The notes beneath the pieces were generated by a model. That model did no database searches. It saw only the letters and a list, made by a program, of their open reading frames with translations, and was not told the origin of the DNA. Below, piece by piece: positions 34,671 to 43,360 of a stretch of DNA of 64,000 nt; the first letter of the stretch is position 1, and each line of letters opens with the position of its first letter. Position numbers and translations under genes: made by a program. The stretch lies in the NCBI GenBank assembly GCA_900290095.1, contig OKQS01000005.1:26300-90299 (forward strand), given 5' to 3'. The DNA is from Khoudiadiopia massiliensis (GTDB lineage: Bacteria; Bacillota; Clostridia; Tissierellales; Peptoniphilaceae).

Positions 34671-35486
34671 ATGTTTAATAAATTTCAAAACTCCTCGATA
34701 TTAAAAAATATCAGGAAAGAAAAAAGGATTCTGATCATTTCATTTATTATAGTCATTATCGCTGATTTTATTGGAATGAAAAAGATCCCATTTGGCAATG
34801 GAAAACTTATTCTTTTTCCAATCTTTTATGCAATATTTATTGGTGTTATTTGTGGTCCAGATGCAGTTAAAATTTTTACAAAAGAAGAATGTCAGAGAGC
34901 ATCAAAGTTAGTTATAGTTGCAATTTGTCCTTTCATTGCAAAATTAGGGATTAATGCGGGCAGTAATCTGTCTATTGTTTTATCAGCGGGCCCTGCTTTA
35001 TTACTCCAAGAATTTGGAAATTTGGGGACCATATTTCTCACTCTTCCTATTGCACTAATGCTTGGATTAAAAGAAGAAGCCATTGGAGCAACACATTCTA
35101 TAAATAGAGAAACAAATTTAGCTTTGATTCTGGATAAATTTGGTCCTCAATCTCCAGAGGCTAGAGGTAGCTTATCAATTTATATTGTTGGAGGAATGAT
35201 AGGAACTATATACTTCAGTCTTATGACCTCATTCATTGCTTCATTAAATATTTTTCATCCTTATGCTTTAGGTATGTCTTGTGGTGTAGGAGCAGGTATT
35301 TTAATGGCATCGGGAGTAGCCACATTAACAGAAATTTATCCAGCTTATGCAACGCAAATATCTGCACTTGCCAGTGCTAGTGAAACGTTATCAGGCATAG
35401 ATGGGATATATGTTGCTTTATTTATAGGAATTCCTTTAACACAGTATTTATATAAAAAGCTTTATCCAATATTGGGAAGGGAGTAG
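34671..35486 (+). CDS. DUF3100 integral membrane protein
   Basis: A 271-residue hydrophobic protein of the DUF3100 family, with about eight predicted spans. Conserved blocks are SAGPALLLQEFGNLGT, REAIGATHSINRETNLALI (seen here as EEAIGATHSINRETNLALI) and GMSCGVGAGILMASG. Proteins of this family usually occur as two-gene units with a smaller membrane protein, as here. The function is unknown; the context suggests a transporter. It starts at ATG 34671, after GAAAGGGG. Confidence 0.83.
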   Translation: MFNKFQNSSILKNIRKEKRILIISFIIVIIADFIGMKKIPFGNGKLILFPIFYAIFIGVICGPDAVKIFTKEECQRASKLVIVAICPFIAKLGINAGSNLSIVLSAGPALLLQEFGNLGTIFLTLPIALMLGLKEEAIGATHSINRETNLALILDKFGPQSPEARGSLSIYIVGGMIGTIYFSLMTSFIASLNIFHPYALGMSCGVGAGILMASGVATLTEIYPAYATQISALASASETLSGIDGIYVALFIGIPLTQYLYKKLYPILGRE

Positions 35487-35489
35487 AAA

Positions 35490-35936
35490 ATGAAAATTAA
35501 AGAATGGATTTTTTTCTTTTTTGTATCTGGTTTAGGTATAGCTTTAGCAAATTTTGTAGGCTTTAAAGTGTCTTTCTTGGATAGCATATCAGGCATTCTA
35601 ATTCTTCTTGCTATTTCAGTTGTTGCATTATTTATGAAAGAATATATACCATTAAAATTGCCGATAGTTGCATACTGTTCAATACTAGGGCTATTAGTAG
35701 CTTCACCAATTTCACCAGTTTCGGAATATGTAATAGAAGCAGTAAATAAAATAAATTTTACAGCTCCTTTAACAATGGTTGGAGCTTTTGCCGGGATTTC
35801 CGTGGGAAGTGAGCTTAAAGAATTCAAAAAGCAAGGACCTAAAATGGTTTTAATTGGAATCCTTGTAATGACCGGAACATTTTTAGGATCTGCAATAATT
35901 GCACAAGTAACACTTAGTTTAACAAAGGCCATATGA
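35490..35936 (+). CDS. Small integral membrane protein, partner of DUF3100
   Basis: A 148-residue protein with four to five hydrophobic segments; the last part (FAGISVGSELKEFKKQGPK, then VMTGTFLGSAIIAQ) resembles carrier-like half domains such as those of DUF340/LysO-type exporters. It begins 3 bases after the DUF3100 gene and overlaps the next gene, so the three membrane proteins are made together. I do not recognise a function. Confidence 0.75.
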   Translation: MKIKEWIFFFFVSGLGIALANFVGFKVSFLDSISGILILLAISVVALFMKEYIPLKLPIVAYCSILGLLVASPISPVSEYVIEAVNKINFTAPLTMVGAFAGISVGSELKEFKKQGPKMVLIGILVMTGTFLGSAIIAQVTLSLTKAI

Positions 35937-36679
35937 TGATTATTTTTATCTTGATTATAAATCTTATAATAGGGATATTAATTGGAATTTCAGGTATTGC
36001 AGGTTTCTTATTACCATTGACATATGTTGGATTTTTAAATTTTGAGCCAACGCTTTCATTGTGTCTAAGCTTTTTAGCTTTTCTAACGTCAGGAGTAGTT
36101 AGCTCTATATATTATTATAAAAAACAGATGTTAAGATTAGAAATAGGGAAGTATATTGCAGCAGGATGTATAATAGGATCTACAATTGCTATTTATTTGT
36201 CTAATTTTATGTCGCAGGAAATAGTAAAGATACTTATGTACATTGTAGTCTTAATTTCCGGCATGCGTTTAATATATCCTAGTGGGGGAGAAAACTATTA
36301 TAGTTCAGGTAATAAAAGTCCATTGTTACTAGTCTTAATAGGCATATTCATAGCAATTTTTTGTACTTTATCAGGTGCAGGGGGACCGGTTCTTTTGGTT
36401 CCCTTGTTGATGAATTATAATATCAATGCTTTAGAGTCTGTAGCAACCTCTTTATTTTTATCTGTTTTTATTGCTGTTCCATCTTTTGTTGGATATATTA
36501 GTAAAATTAATATTTCAGATAATTTTATTATTCTGCTAACAGTTGTAATTAGTCACGGGGTTGGTTGTTTGATAGGAAATAAAATTGCTGACAAAATAAA
36601 AATGAAACAATTAAAAAGGGTCATAGGTTTAGGCACTGTATTTGTGTCATTATATATGCTTTCAACGATGGTGATTTAG
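35933..36679 (+). CDS. TSUP family (TauE/SafE) membrane transporter
   Basis: A 248-residue membrane protein of the TSUP family, which exports or imports sulfonates, sulfite or organic acids. Two repeats are visible, with GISGIAGFLLPLTYVG in the first and TLSGAGGPVLLVPLL in the second. The start ATG overlaps the stop of the preceding gene. Since it travels with a DUF3100 pair and a Crp regulator, substrate may be the same compound; not known. Confidence 0.85.
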   Translation: MMIIFILIINLIIGILIGISGIAGFLLPLTYVGFLNFEPTLSLCLSFLAFLTSGVVSSIYYYKKQMLRLEIGKYIAAGCIIGSTIAIYLSNFMSQEIVKILMYIVVLISGMRLIYPSGGENYYSSGNKSPLLLVLIGIFIAIFCTLSGAGGPVLLVPLLMNYNINALESVATSLFLSVFIAVPSFVGYISKINISDNFIILLTVVISHGVGCLIGNKIADKIKMKQLKRVIGLGTVFVSLYMLSTMVI

Positions 36680-36680
36680 A

Positions 36681-37367
36681 ATGTCTATTACTGAATTATT
36701 AAAAATTTCAAAAGAATTTAATTATATATATGAAATGATGCCTGAATGGTTGAAACCTAAGCTTTATGTACGCTTGTTTAAAAAGGGTGAGGTTATTCAT
36801 GATAAAGATGAGCAGATAGACTATTTTGGAATTCTTTGCACCGGCACTGTAAAAATTGTCAATGCTTTTGAAAATGGCAGTATTTATTTAATTCAAAATA
36901 ATAAACCAATAGATTTTATCGGAGAAGTGGCTTTGGTTTCCGGTTTTAAAAAAAGTAGTGTCAGAATAGTGGCTATTGAAGATTCTTATGCAGTATTCAT
37001 GTCAGCTAGTGATTGTATACGTTTTTTTGAAGAGAATTTTGATTTTTATAAACTTGTTACAAAAAAGATATCACAAAAGCTGTATATGAATTCATACAAG
37101 CATGGAGTTTCTTTATCTTATCCATCTAAATTTATATTAGCTAAATATATTATTGAAAAGTACGAACGAGACTCACGAAAATGCTTACGTATTCTAGAAA
37201 CGAGAGAAACCATTGCTGAAGCAACAGGTGTTAATATACGTACATTAAATCGTGCCGTTAAAGAATTGCTTGAAGATAAGTTAATTAACATAGATCGTGG
37301 AAAAATATACGTTAATATAGATAGCATTCAGAGTTTAAAATATTGGCTATTGAATAATGATGAATAA
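36681..37367 (+). CDS. Crp/Fnr family transcriptional regulator
   Basis: A 228-residue regulator. Residues 1-140 are a cyclic-nucleotide-binding-type beta-barrel (FKKGEVIHDKDEQIDYFGIL, GEVALVSGF). The C-terminal helix-turn-helix has TRETIAEATGVNIRTLNRAVKEL with the winged part after it. No Fnr-type N-terminal cysteines are present, so it should sense a small effector, not oxygen. It starts 1 base after the TSUP gene stop, hence last in the operon, and probably binds the palindrome at 34595. Confidence 0.87.
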   Translation: MSITELLKISKEFNYIYEMMPEWLKPKLYVRLFKKGEVIHDKDEQIDYFGILCTGTVKIVNAFENGSIYLIQNNKPIDFIGEVALVSGFKKSSVRIVAIEDSYAVFMSASDCIRFFEENFDFYKLVTKKISQKLYMNSYKHGVSLSYPSKFILAKYIIEKYERDSRKCLRILETRETIAEATGVNIRTLNRAVKELLEDKLINIDRGKIYVNIDSIQSLKYWLLNNDE

Positions 37368-37397
37368 AATCACGTATGTTTAAATATTAATGTTAAG

Positions 37398-37442
37398 TAG
37401 CCAGAACAGCAGTATTTTTTTGTTTACTGTTTGTCATGGCTA
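37398..37442. terminator. Hairpin between convergent genes
   Basis: TAGCCA (37398-37403) and TGGCTA (37437-37442) enclose a second pairing, CAGTA with TACTG, with a T-rich loop. It lies between the ends of the Crp-type gene (plus) and the YheO-type gene (minus), where a two-way terminator is expected. No T-run follows on the outer stem, so this is a weak call. Confidence 0.35.
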
Positions 37443-37451
37443 TGAAATATA

Positions 37452-38096
37452 TCAGTTTTCCATATTCCTCAAATGTAGATAAACGGTATTTATAGAGATG
37501 CCAAGCTCTTTAGCCACTATTTCAATTGAGTTTTTGATTTTAAAAACATTTTTTTTATAAAGGGCGGCTATAATAGTTTTGTTTAGTTGTGAGGGTGGAA
37601 TGGTCTTGTTTTTTGAAATTTGTACTTTAACTTCTTTTACAATTTGCTCAATATTGTCCTCAAAGTTATCTTTAAAATCTTCAGACCTAATGTTCTGATC
37701 GATGGATAAGCCCATAGATTTTAATATTTCTAAATAAGGAGTATTAAGGTAACAATTAATACATAAAAGGCCAATTATTCTGTTATTTTCTCCTCTAATA
37801 GCAATTGTAGAAGACTTTAAGGGTTCATTATTCCTGTTATTTGAAAAATAAGAAAAATAGTCACTACCATTTTTATCATTATCTATTTGCTCCAGCATAT
37901 CTAAAGCCAGATTTGTTATTGGAGAGCCTATGGTCCTTCCTGTATGATAACCATTCAGAATTTTGATTACCGAGTGATCCAAATTTTCAAGACTATGTAA
38001 TACAAATTCATAAGAACTACCCAAATAATTAGCTAAACCTTCAAGCGTGGTTTTATAGGATTCTAATATCATTCTGTCTTTTGAGGTAAGTTTCAT
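37452..38096 (-). CDS. YheO-like (PAS_6 + HTH_22) transcriptional regulator
   Basis: A 214-residue regulator of the YheO/DauR type. The N-terminal PAS-like domain has SYEFVLHSLENLDHSVIKI and HTGRTIGSPITNLAL. The C-terminal helix-turn-helix has NSIEIVAKELGISINTVYLH. It is divergent from the RidA/aminotransferase operon, which it is likely to control. Relatives regulate D-amino acid or sulfur amino acid genes. Confidence 0.85.
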   Translation of the reverse strand: MKLTSKDRMILESYKTTLEGLANYLGSSYEFVLHSLENLDHSVIKILNGYHTGRTIGSPITNLALDMLEQIDNDKNGSDYFSYFSNNRNNEPLKSSTIAIRGENNRIIGLLCINCYLNTPYLEILKSMGLSIDQNIRSEDFKDNFEDNIEQIVKEVKVQISKNKTIPPSQLNKTIIAALYKKNVFKIKNSIEIVAKELGISINTVYLHLRNMEN

Positions 38097-38208
38097 CGTT
38101 AACCATCCTTTTAAATTTATATTAGGAGATGACTAATTTTAAAATATCTAGTTATTTTTATCAAGAACACACTAATAATAAATAAAATTAATTTTATCAA
38201 AACATTGA

Positions 38209-38259
38209 TTGACAATAATATATTTTAGTCATAAACTTATTAAAAGGAAAACGTTACTA
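38209..38259 (+). promoter_or_regulatory. Promoter of the RidA operon, with weak cre-like site
   Basis: TTGACA (38209-38214), a 17-base spacer and TAAACT (38232-38237) give a good SigA promoter. GGAAAACGTTACTA (38246-38259) follows and matches the core of a cre site only, so CcpA control is less certain here than elsewhere. Confidence 0.6.
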
Positions 38260-38278
38260 TTAGAAAGAGGACAACTAT

Positions 38279-38647
38279 ATGAGATTAATTGAAAGTAAAA
38301 ATGCACCTGAGGCTATTGGACCTTATTCACAAGCTTATGAAGCAATTGGCTTTGTCTTTGTATCCGGTCAATTACCCATTGATCCTTCAAACGGTAATAT
38401 GCCGGAAACAATCAAAGAACAGGCCGAAAGGAGTTGTAAAAACATAAAAGCAATTTTAAAAGAAGCTGATGTTGAGCTAGGAAAAGTAATAAAGACAACA
38501 TGCTTTTTAACGGATATGGAAGATTTTACAGATTTTAATGAAGTATATTCAAAATATTTCACTTCTAAACCGGCAAGAAGTTGTTTTGCAGTGAAGGAAC
38601 TTCCAAAAGGTGCTAAGTGTGAAATAGAAGTAATTGCAGTTAAATGA
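38279..38647 (+). CDS. ridA: RidA family enamine/imine deaminase
   Basis: A 122-residue RidA (YjgF/TdcF) protein, which hydrolyses reactive 2-aminoacrylate and related imines released by PLP enzymes. It has APEAIGPYSQAY at the N-terminus, FVSGQLPID, and the catalytic arginine in KPARSCFAVKELP (Arg100). It leads an operon with a PLP lyase/aminotransferase, where clearing an enamine product is the obvious role. Confidence 0.92.
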   Translation: MRLIESKNAPEAIGPYSQAYEAIGFVFVSGQLPIDPSNGNMPETIKEQAERSCKNIKAILKEADVELGKVIKTTCFLTDMEDFTDFNEVYSKYFTSKPARSCFAVKELPKGAKCEIEVIAVK

Positions 38648-38684
38648 TCGCTACTTAATACACATATTTTTAAGGAGGTAGTAC

Positions 38685-39869
38685 ATGAAAACTTTTACTA
38701 ATGAAAACGTCAACTTGGATATTCTAAAAGATAGGGCACATAATTTGAGGTGGGCTGAGGTCCCTGACGGGGTAATTCCATTGACAGCAGCCGATAGTGA
38801 TTTTCCATGTGCACCGGAAATTGTTGATACTTTGAAAGAATATATTAAGGATGGTTATTTTCCATATGTTGAAAATAGAGGAATGCCGGAGTTTAAAAAT
38901 TCTTTGGCTAAATTTTTTAATGAAAGAAAAAATGAACATGTTAATCCCGAATATATTTTACCAATTGACAGTGCGGCTCGAGGGATGAATATAATTGCTC
39001 ATTCATTTATTGAACCTGGGGATGAGTGCATTGTTTTTGATCCGGTAGATTTTTTATTTAGAACGAATATGGAAGATGCGGGTGGGGTAATAAAGCTTTT
39101 CCCTTCCAATTTAAAAGAAGATCGAATTAGCTTAGAGGGTTTGGAAGATTATATTACTCCGAAAACTAAAATGATTGGTTTTTGCAATCCTCATAATCCT
39201 ATGGGAATGCTCTATTCAAAAGATGACCTGAAGTATCTATTGGATCTGTCAGAGAAATATGGTTTTTATATAATGAATGATGAAATCTGGTCAGATATAG
39301 TTTATCCGGGCAATAATTTCAACAGCCTATTAGAGTTTGGACCGGAAATGAACAAAAGAACCTTGTCCGTATATGGCTTTTCAAAAACATTTGGGGTAGC
39401 AGGTTTAAGAATTGGTTGCATTTTTGCAACTAATCAAGAAAACTATGAAAAACTTGCTCAAACGTCTATGGTAGACCAAACAATTGGTGGAATTAATCTA
39501 CTTTCACAAATAGCAGGAATAGCTTGTTTAACAAAGAGCTTGTATAGGGTTGATGAATATGTAGAACACATAACAGCCAACAGAGACTATGCTTTGGATA
39601 GATTAAATAAGATGCCCTTAATAAAATGTCATAAACCACAAGCAACTTTTGTTCTGTTCCCTGATATAAGTGAAGTCGGTATGAATCCTGTGGATTTTGT
39701 TAATTTACTTAAAGAAGAATACAAAATAGCAATAGTCCCTGGTGGAAAGCGCTTCTTTGGACCGGGATCAGAAGGCCATGTAAGAATTTGTCTTGCAACA
39801 AGCCATGAAATCTTGAAAGAGGGCTTGGATAGAATTGAAAAATGTTTGAATGATATCAAAAACAAATAA
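38685..39869 (+). CDS. PLP-dependent aminotransferase / C-S lyase (PatB/MalY-like)
   Basis: A 394-residue fold type I PLP enzyme. The PLP lysine is in YGFSKTFGVAGLRIG (Lys234). FCNPHNPMG (usual CNPHNPxG) and MNDEIWSDI match the PatB/MalY and aspartate aminotransferase classes. The N-terminal stretch IPLTAADSDFPCAPEI is like the 'W-V-A-D-M-D-F' of C-S lyases. Beta-elimination with release of aminoacrylate would suit the RidA partner. It lies 37 bases after RidA, with SD AAGGAGG. Confidence 0.83.
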   Translation: MKTFTNENVNLDILKDRAHNLRWAEVPDGVIPLTAADSDFPCAPEIVDTLKEYIKDGYFPYVENRGMPEFKNSLAKFFNERKNEHVNPEYILPIDSAARGMNIIAHSFIEPGDECIVFDPVDFLFRTNMEDAGGVIKLFPSNLKEDRISLEGLEDYITPKTKMIGFCNPHNPMGMLYSKDDLKYLLDLSEKYGFYIMNDEIWSDIVYPGNNFNSLLEFGPEMNKRTLSVYGFSKTFGVAGLRIGCIFATNQENYEKLAQTSMVDQTIGGINLLSQIAGIACLTKSLYRVDEYVEHITANRDYALDRLNKMPLIKCHKPQATFVLFPDISEVGMNPVDFVNLLKEEYKIAIVPGGKRFFGPGSEGHVRICLATSHEILKEGLDRIEKCLNDIKNK

Positions 39870-39920
39870 TAAATTCTTCTATTCAACATAATTTTTTTAA
39901 TTTATTTAAGGAGGATGTCA

Positions 39921-41315
39921 ATGGCTAAAATCATTATTGCTGTAATTTATATTGCAGCTGTCCTTGCAATAGGTATAATTGCGGGGAAAAAAGTTAATAC
40001 AGCAGATGAGTTTGCTACAGCAGATAGAAACATACCGTTTTGGACCAATGTTTTTTCAATGTCATCTGCATGGATAGGTGCAGGCTCAACTCTAGGTTGC
40101 GCTAGTATGTGTTATGCATATGGGATATCAGGATTTTATCTTGCTATATGTGTAGGTATTGGTGCACTTTTATCGAGTTTGCTTTTTGCAAAAAAAATAC
40201 GTCATGAAAATGTCAGCACTATTCCTGAATTAATAAGGAAGCATCTAGGTAAAAGATGCGCCGACGCTATAGCCTTGTTAAGTATTTTCTCTGTTTTTTC
40301 AGTAGTCGCTTCACAAATTAGATCTTTGGGAACTATTCTTACAATGTTTATACCTCAGATCGATTTGCTATTAGCCATGATTATAATGACTGCTGTCATG
40401 TTGGTATATACAGTTATTGGTGGAATGGTGGCTGCAACTAAGACAGATAAATTAAACATTGCCTTAATGGTTTTTTCAGTTCTAATGGTGCTCCCTCTCG
40501 TTGCTTTAATTAAAACAGGTGGAACCTCAGGAATAGTAAAAACGTTAAGTAATAAACCTGAAATGCTAAAATTTGCCGGGACAGTCGGATGGGGAACTAT
40601 GATTTCTTCAGGACTATACTTTGGTACGAGTAATATGGTAAATAATGAAAACTTCCTAAGAATATGTGGAGCAAAGAGTGCCAGTGAAGCAAGAAACGCT
40701 TCTTTGACAGCAACACTGTTAATTTACTTACCTTATTTGTTATTTGCCAGTTTTATAGGCTTGGCAGGGGCTGCATTGATTCCGGATCTTGCCACATCAG
40801 ATGCTGTTTTACCCGCAATGATCAATCAATTTACAGGGACATATCTTGGAGCCATATTGCTTGCAGCTCTATTGGCTGCGGTAATGGGCACTGCGGCTTC
40901 AGTAACGATGGTTGTTTCGATAATGCTTTCCAGGGATGTTGTCGGAAGGTTCACAAATCTAGAAGACAAACAATTGCTAACATTACAAAGAGTTTTTATG
41001 GTTGTTGTTGCAATAGCAGGACTGATAGTTGGTTATTTCGGGTCTTCTATAGTTTCAATAATGGAGGATGTTGGAGCACCAGCCGGCGCTGCTTTAGTGC
41101 CAATATTCTGTGGAATTTTCTTCTGGAGGGAAAAGATGAACGAAAAGGGAACTTTAATAACAATTGCAGTAGCTATAATTTCAACATTAGCTTATTGGGC
41201 TGCAGGGTCACCTTTAGGCATAAGTCATTTTGTTTTTGGACTGATTTGCTCTGCAGTAACTATGATAATTGCCAATTCAATATTTTATAATAGCAAAATG
41301 CAAGGTAAAGCTTAA
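39921..41315 (+). CDS. Sodium:solute symporter (SSS family)
   Basis: A 464-residue membrane protein with about 13 spans of the SSS family (PutP/PanF type). Typical marks are the D-E-F-A-T-A-D-R start (NTADEFATADRNIPFW), SSAWIGAGSTLG and the core AALLAAVMGTAASVTMVVS. I start at ATG 39921, with AAGGAGG at 39908-39914. An in-frame ATG at 39915 overlaps that site. It should import the substrate of the PLP enzyme encoded just before. Confidence 0.9.
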   Translation: MAKIIIAVIYIAAVLAIGIIAGKKVNTADEFATADRNIPFWTNVFSMSSAWIGAGSTLGCASMCYAYGISGFYLAICVGIGALLSSLLFAKKIRHENVSTIPELIRKHLGKRCADAIALLSIFSVFSVVASQIRSLGTILTMFIPQIDLLLAMIIMTAVMLVYTVIGGMVAATKTDKLNIALMVFSVLMVLPLVALIKTGGTSGIVKTLSNKPEMLKFAGTVGWGTMISSGLYFGTSNMVNNENFLRICGAKSASEARNASLTATLLIYLPYLLFASFIGLAGAALIPDLATSDAVLPAMINQFTGTYLGAILLAALLAAVMGTAASVTMVVSIMLSRDVVGRFTNLEDKQLLTLQRVFMVVVAIAGLIVGYFGSSIVSIMEDVGAPAGAALVPIFCGIFFWREKMNEKGTLITIAVAIISTLAYWAAGSPLGISHFVFGLICSAVTMIIANSIFYNSKMQGKA

Positions 41316-41341
41316 ACTTAGCATATGGTTAGGAGGAAATA

Positions 41342-41422
41342 ATGGGACCCTTAGATATAGTAATTATTGCAATTGGTTGGGGAATAGGAGCATCAGTTTT
41401 CTATCATATGTTTAAAGACTGA
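41342..41422 (+). CDS. 26-residue small membrane protein next to the symporter
   Basis: A short frame with a full ribosome site (AGGAGGAAAT) directly before the ATG encodes MGPLDIVIIAIGWGIGASVF then YHMFKD. It is a single hydrophobic span with a short charged tail. Small one-span proteins encoded just after sodium symporters are known (for example the MetS-type small subunits with NSS transporters), so I call it a real gene, perhaps a subunit of the symporter. It lies between the symporter and the ECF gene. Confidence 0.65.
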   Translation: MGPLDIVIIAIGWGIGASVFYHMFKD

Positions 41423-41465
41423 GAAAATTTATAAAAAGATGAAGTCGAAGTGGGAAGGATAGTAA

Positions 41466-42035
41466 ATGAAAAATAATTTTTCTGCAAGAAAAATTGCTCT
41501 GATTGGTATATTTGCTGCTTTAAGTTATATAGGATTTCAATTTTTGAGAATAGATATACCTGTAGGAACTCAAAAAACAGCCTTTCATATGGGGAATGTA
41601 TTTTTAATGGTAGCGGCCTTAACTATAGGAGGACTTGAAGGAGGATTATCAGGTGCTATAGGAATGACGATAGCTGATATGACATCAGGATACATGACTT
41701 CTGCACCAGCAACTTTCATATTAAAACTTTGTATTGGTCTTATAGTTGGCTTATTTATGAGGCTATTGAAAGTGCGTCATGAAGAAAATAGGCAAAAAAG
41801 AATTTTGAAACTGGTCCTGGCAACAGGAGCAGGTGCGGTTTTTAATATTATTGCGGATCCTCTTATAAGATATATATTTAATTTGTTTATATACAAAATA
41901 CGAGGAGATCTTGCTGCTAAACTGGCTGCCATATCGAGTATTACAACCATAGTTAATGCTATACTGGCAATCGTTTTTTCAACAATTCTTTTTGAGGCAT
42001 TAAGACCTTCTTTAAATAAAATGAAAATATTATAG
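41466..42035 (+). CDS. ECF transporter S component (vitamin/cofactor-type)
   Basis: A 189-residue membrane protein with about six spans, of the ECF S-component type. The N-terminal KIALIGIFAALSYIGF carries the small-residue motif for docking to the T subunit, and GNVFLMVAALTIGGLEGGLSGAIGM is characteristic. The ATPases and T subunit are not nearby, so it would use a shared module. Substrate unknown; perhaps a cofactor or metabolite linked to the PLP enzyme. Confidence 0.8.
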   Translation: MKNNFSARKIALIGIFAALSYIGFQFLRIDIPVGTQKTAFHMGNVFLMVAALTIGGLEGGLSGAIGMTIADMTSGYMTSAPATFILKLCIGLIVGLFMRLLKVRHEENRQKRILKLVLATGAGAVFNIIADPLIRYIFNLFIYKIRGDLAAKLAAISSITTIVNAILAIVFSTILFEALRPSLNKMKIL

Positions 42036-42049
42036 TATAATTCAGTAAT

Positions 42050-42114
42050 AAAACTCCCCGGTAAAAGGATGCTTAAATGGTTTTGATCACCCATTTTTCC
42101 AGGGAGTTTTTAAT
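42050..42114 (+). terminator. Intrinsic terminator after the ECF gene
   Basis: AAAACTCCCCGGTAAAA (42050-42066) pairs with TTTTTCCAGGGAGTTTT (42094-42110), 17 positions with two mismatches, and a T-run continues. It separates this operon from the sulfoquinovose locus. Confidence 0.85.
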
Positions 42115-42166
42115 GTCTTAGATCTTTGCTTATTAAACTTGTACTTGAAAATAATATCACTATAGA

Positions 42167-42195
42167 TTGACAACGTTTTCATTCTGGAGTATATT
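42167..42195 (+). promoter_or_regulatory. Promoter with strong cre site of the sulfoquinovose locus
   Basis: A perfect -35 TTGACA (42167-42172), a 17-base spacer and TATATT (42190-42195) form a near-ideal promoter. TGACAACGTTTTCA (42168-42181), a cre site with a single core mismatch, covers the -35. CcpA should silence the locus when preferred sugars are present. Confidence 0.8.
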
Positions 42196-42246
42196 TATAT
42201 TTAGCTTTAGTTACTTAACTTAGTTAATAAAAAAGGGGGAGTAAAA

Positions 42247-43344
42247 ATGAAATTTAAGAAATTTTTAAGCTCAGCAATGGTGCTGATGGTGTTGTTGTTT
42301 TCAATTACAGCATGTGGTAATGGTGGAAAAGAGAATGTTTCCGGACAAGACAATTCCGGAACAGAACAAAGTGATGTAAATGTATCTAAATCAGAAGTAA
42401 AAACATCTACTAGCGGATTAGTTAAAATTATCTGCCCATATGGTGTTGGAGGCACAGCTGATATTGTAGCAAGAAGGTATGCTCAGGTTGCCGGGGAATT
42501 GTTCCCACAATATAACTTTATTGTTGAACAAAAGACAGGCGGTGACGGATTTGTTGGAGCTTCTACATTTGAAAGATCAGATCCTAATGATCAACAGCTT
42601 TTCGTTTTGGGATACGGTAATACATATAGGCATGCTTTAGGTAAAAAATTCAATACTGAGCAAGTCCCCTATGATTTGGACAATTTTGACCCACTTGCAA
42701 CAATAGATGATAGAACTTGGATCTTATACGGAAGACCGGATCAGACACTGGAAAATGTTTTACAGCTTTCTAAAGACGGAAAATTGAAAATGTCAGGCGG
42801 AGCACCTCTTTCTGATCCACATTTGGCATTAGGTTCTTTGTTAGCACTGGAAGGCGGAAAAGTAACTGTTGTGTCTTATGATGGAGGAGCTGCTCAAAAA
42901 CAGGGACTTACAAATGGAGAAGTTGATGTTTTTGTAGGAACGTCACAAGCGGGAATGGAAGATGTTGAAGCCGGAACGATGATTCCGATTTTAGCTTTTT
43001 CAGACAAGACTTTTGAAGACTTCAAAGGACCGGAAGGCAAATTATCTGTACCCTGTCTTGCAGGCGAAGGAATTCATAAAGCTCTTGACAGTTCAAAAGA
43101 CTACACAGGCTCAATCCTTCCGGCAGGAGGATATGTTGCCGCTCATGCCAAAGCAGATGAGGCATTTAAAGAGGATATAATCAATATAAGTAAGGAAGTT
43201 TGGAAAACTCCGGAATTCAGTGACTGGATTAAAGAAATAGGTCTTAACCACTTCGAACTATATGGAAAAGAAGCTAAGGACTTTATGTTCCAGGCAATAG
43301 ATAAGGCAGTAAAAGCTTATGAACTCTTAAGTGGTACAAATTAA
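42247..43344 (+). CDS. Tripartite tricarboxylate-type transporter binding lipoprotein (TctC-like)
   Basis: A 365-residue TctC-family binding protein. The signal peptide ends in ITAC (Cys23), a lipobox, then a Ser/Asn/Glu-rich linker. The domain begins VKIICPYGVGGTADIVARR, typical of TctC, and goes on with EQKTGGDGFVGA. It should bind an organic anion at the cell surface and deliver it to TctA/TctB. Its operon encodes sulfoquinovose enzymes, so the natural ligand may be sulfoquinovose or its glyceride. TctC proteins have highly varied ligands, so this is inference. Confidence 0.88.
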   Translation: MKFKKFLSSAMVLMVLLFSITACGNGGKENVSGQDNSGTEQSDVNVSKSEVKTSTSGLVKIICPYGVGGTADIVARRYAQVAGELFPQYNFIVEQKTGGDGFVGASTFERSDPNDQQLFVLGYGNTYRHALGKKFNTEQVPYDLDNFDPLATIDDRTWILYGRPDQTLENVLQLSKDGKLKMSGGAPLSDPHLALGSLLALEGGKVTVVSYDGGAAQKQGLTNGEVDVFVGTSQAGMEDVEAGTMIPILAFSDKTFEDFKGPEGKLSVPCLAGEGIHKALDSSKDYTGSILPAGGYVAAHAKADEAFKEDIINISKEVWKTPEFSDWIKEIGLNHFELYGKEAKDFMFQAIDKAVKAYELLSGTN

Positions 43345-43360
43345 AAAGTGAGAAACAACC

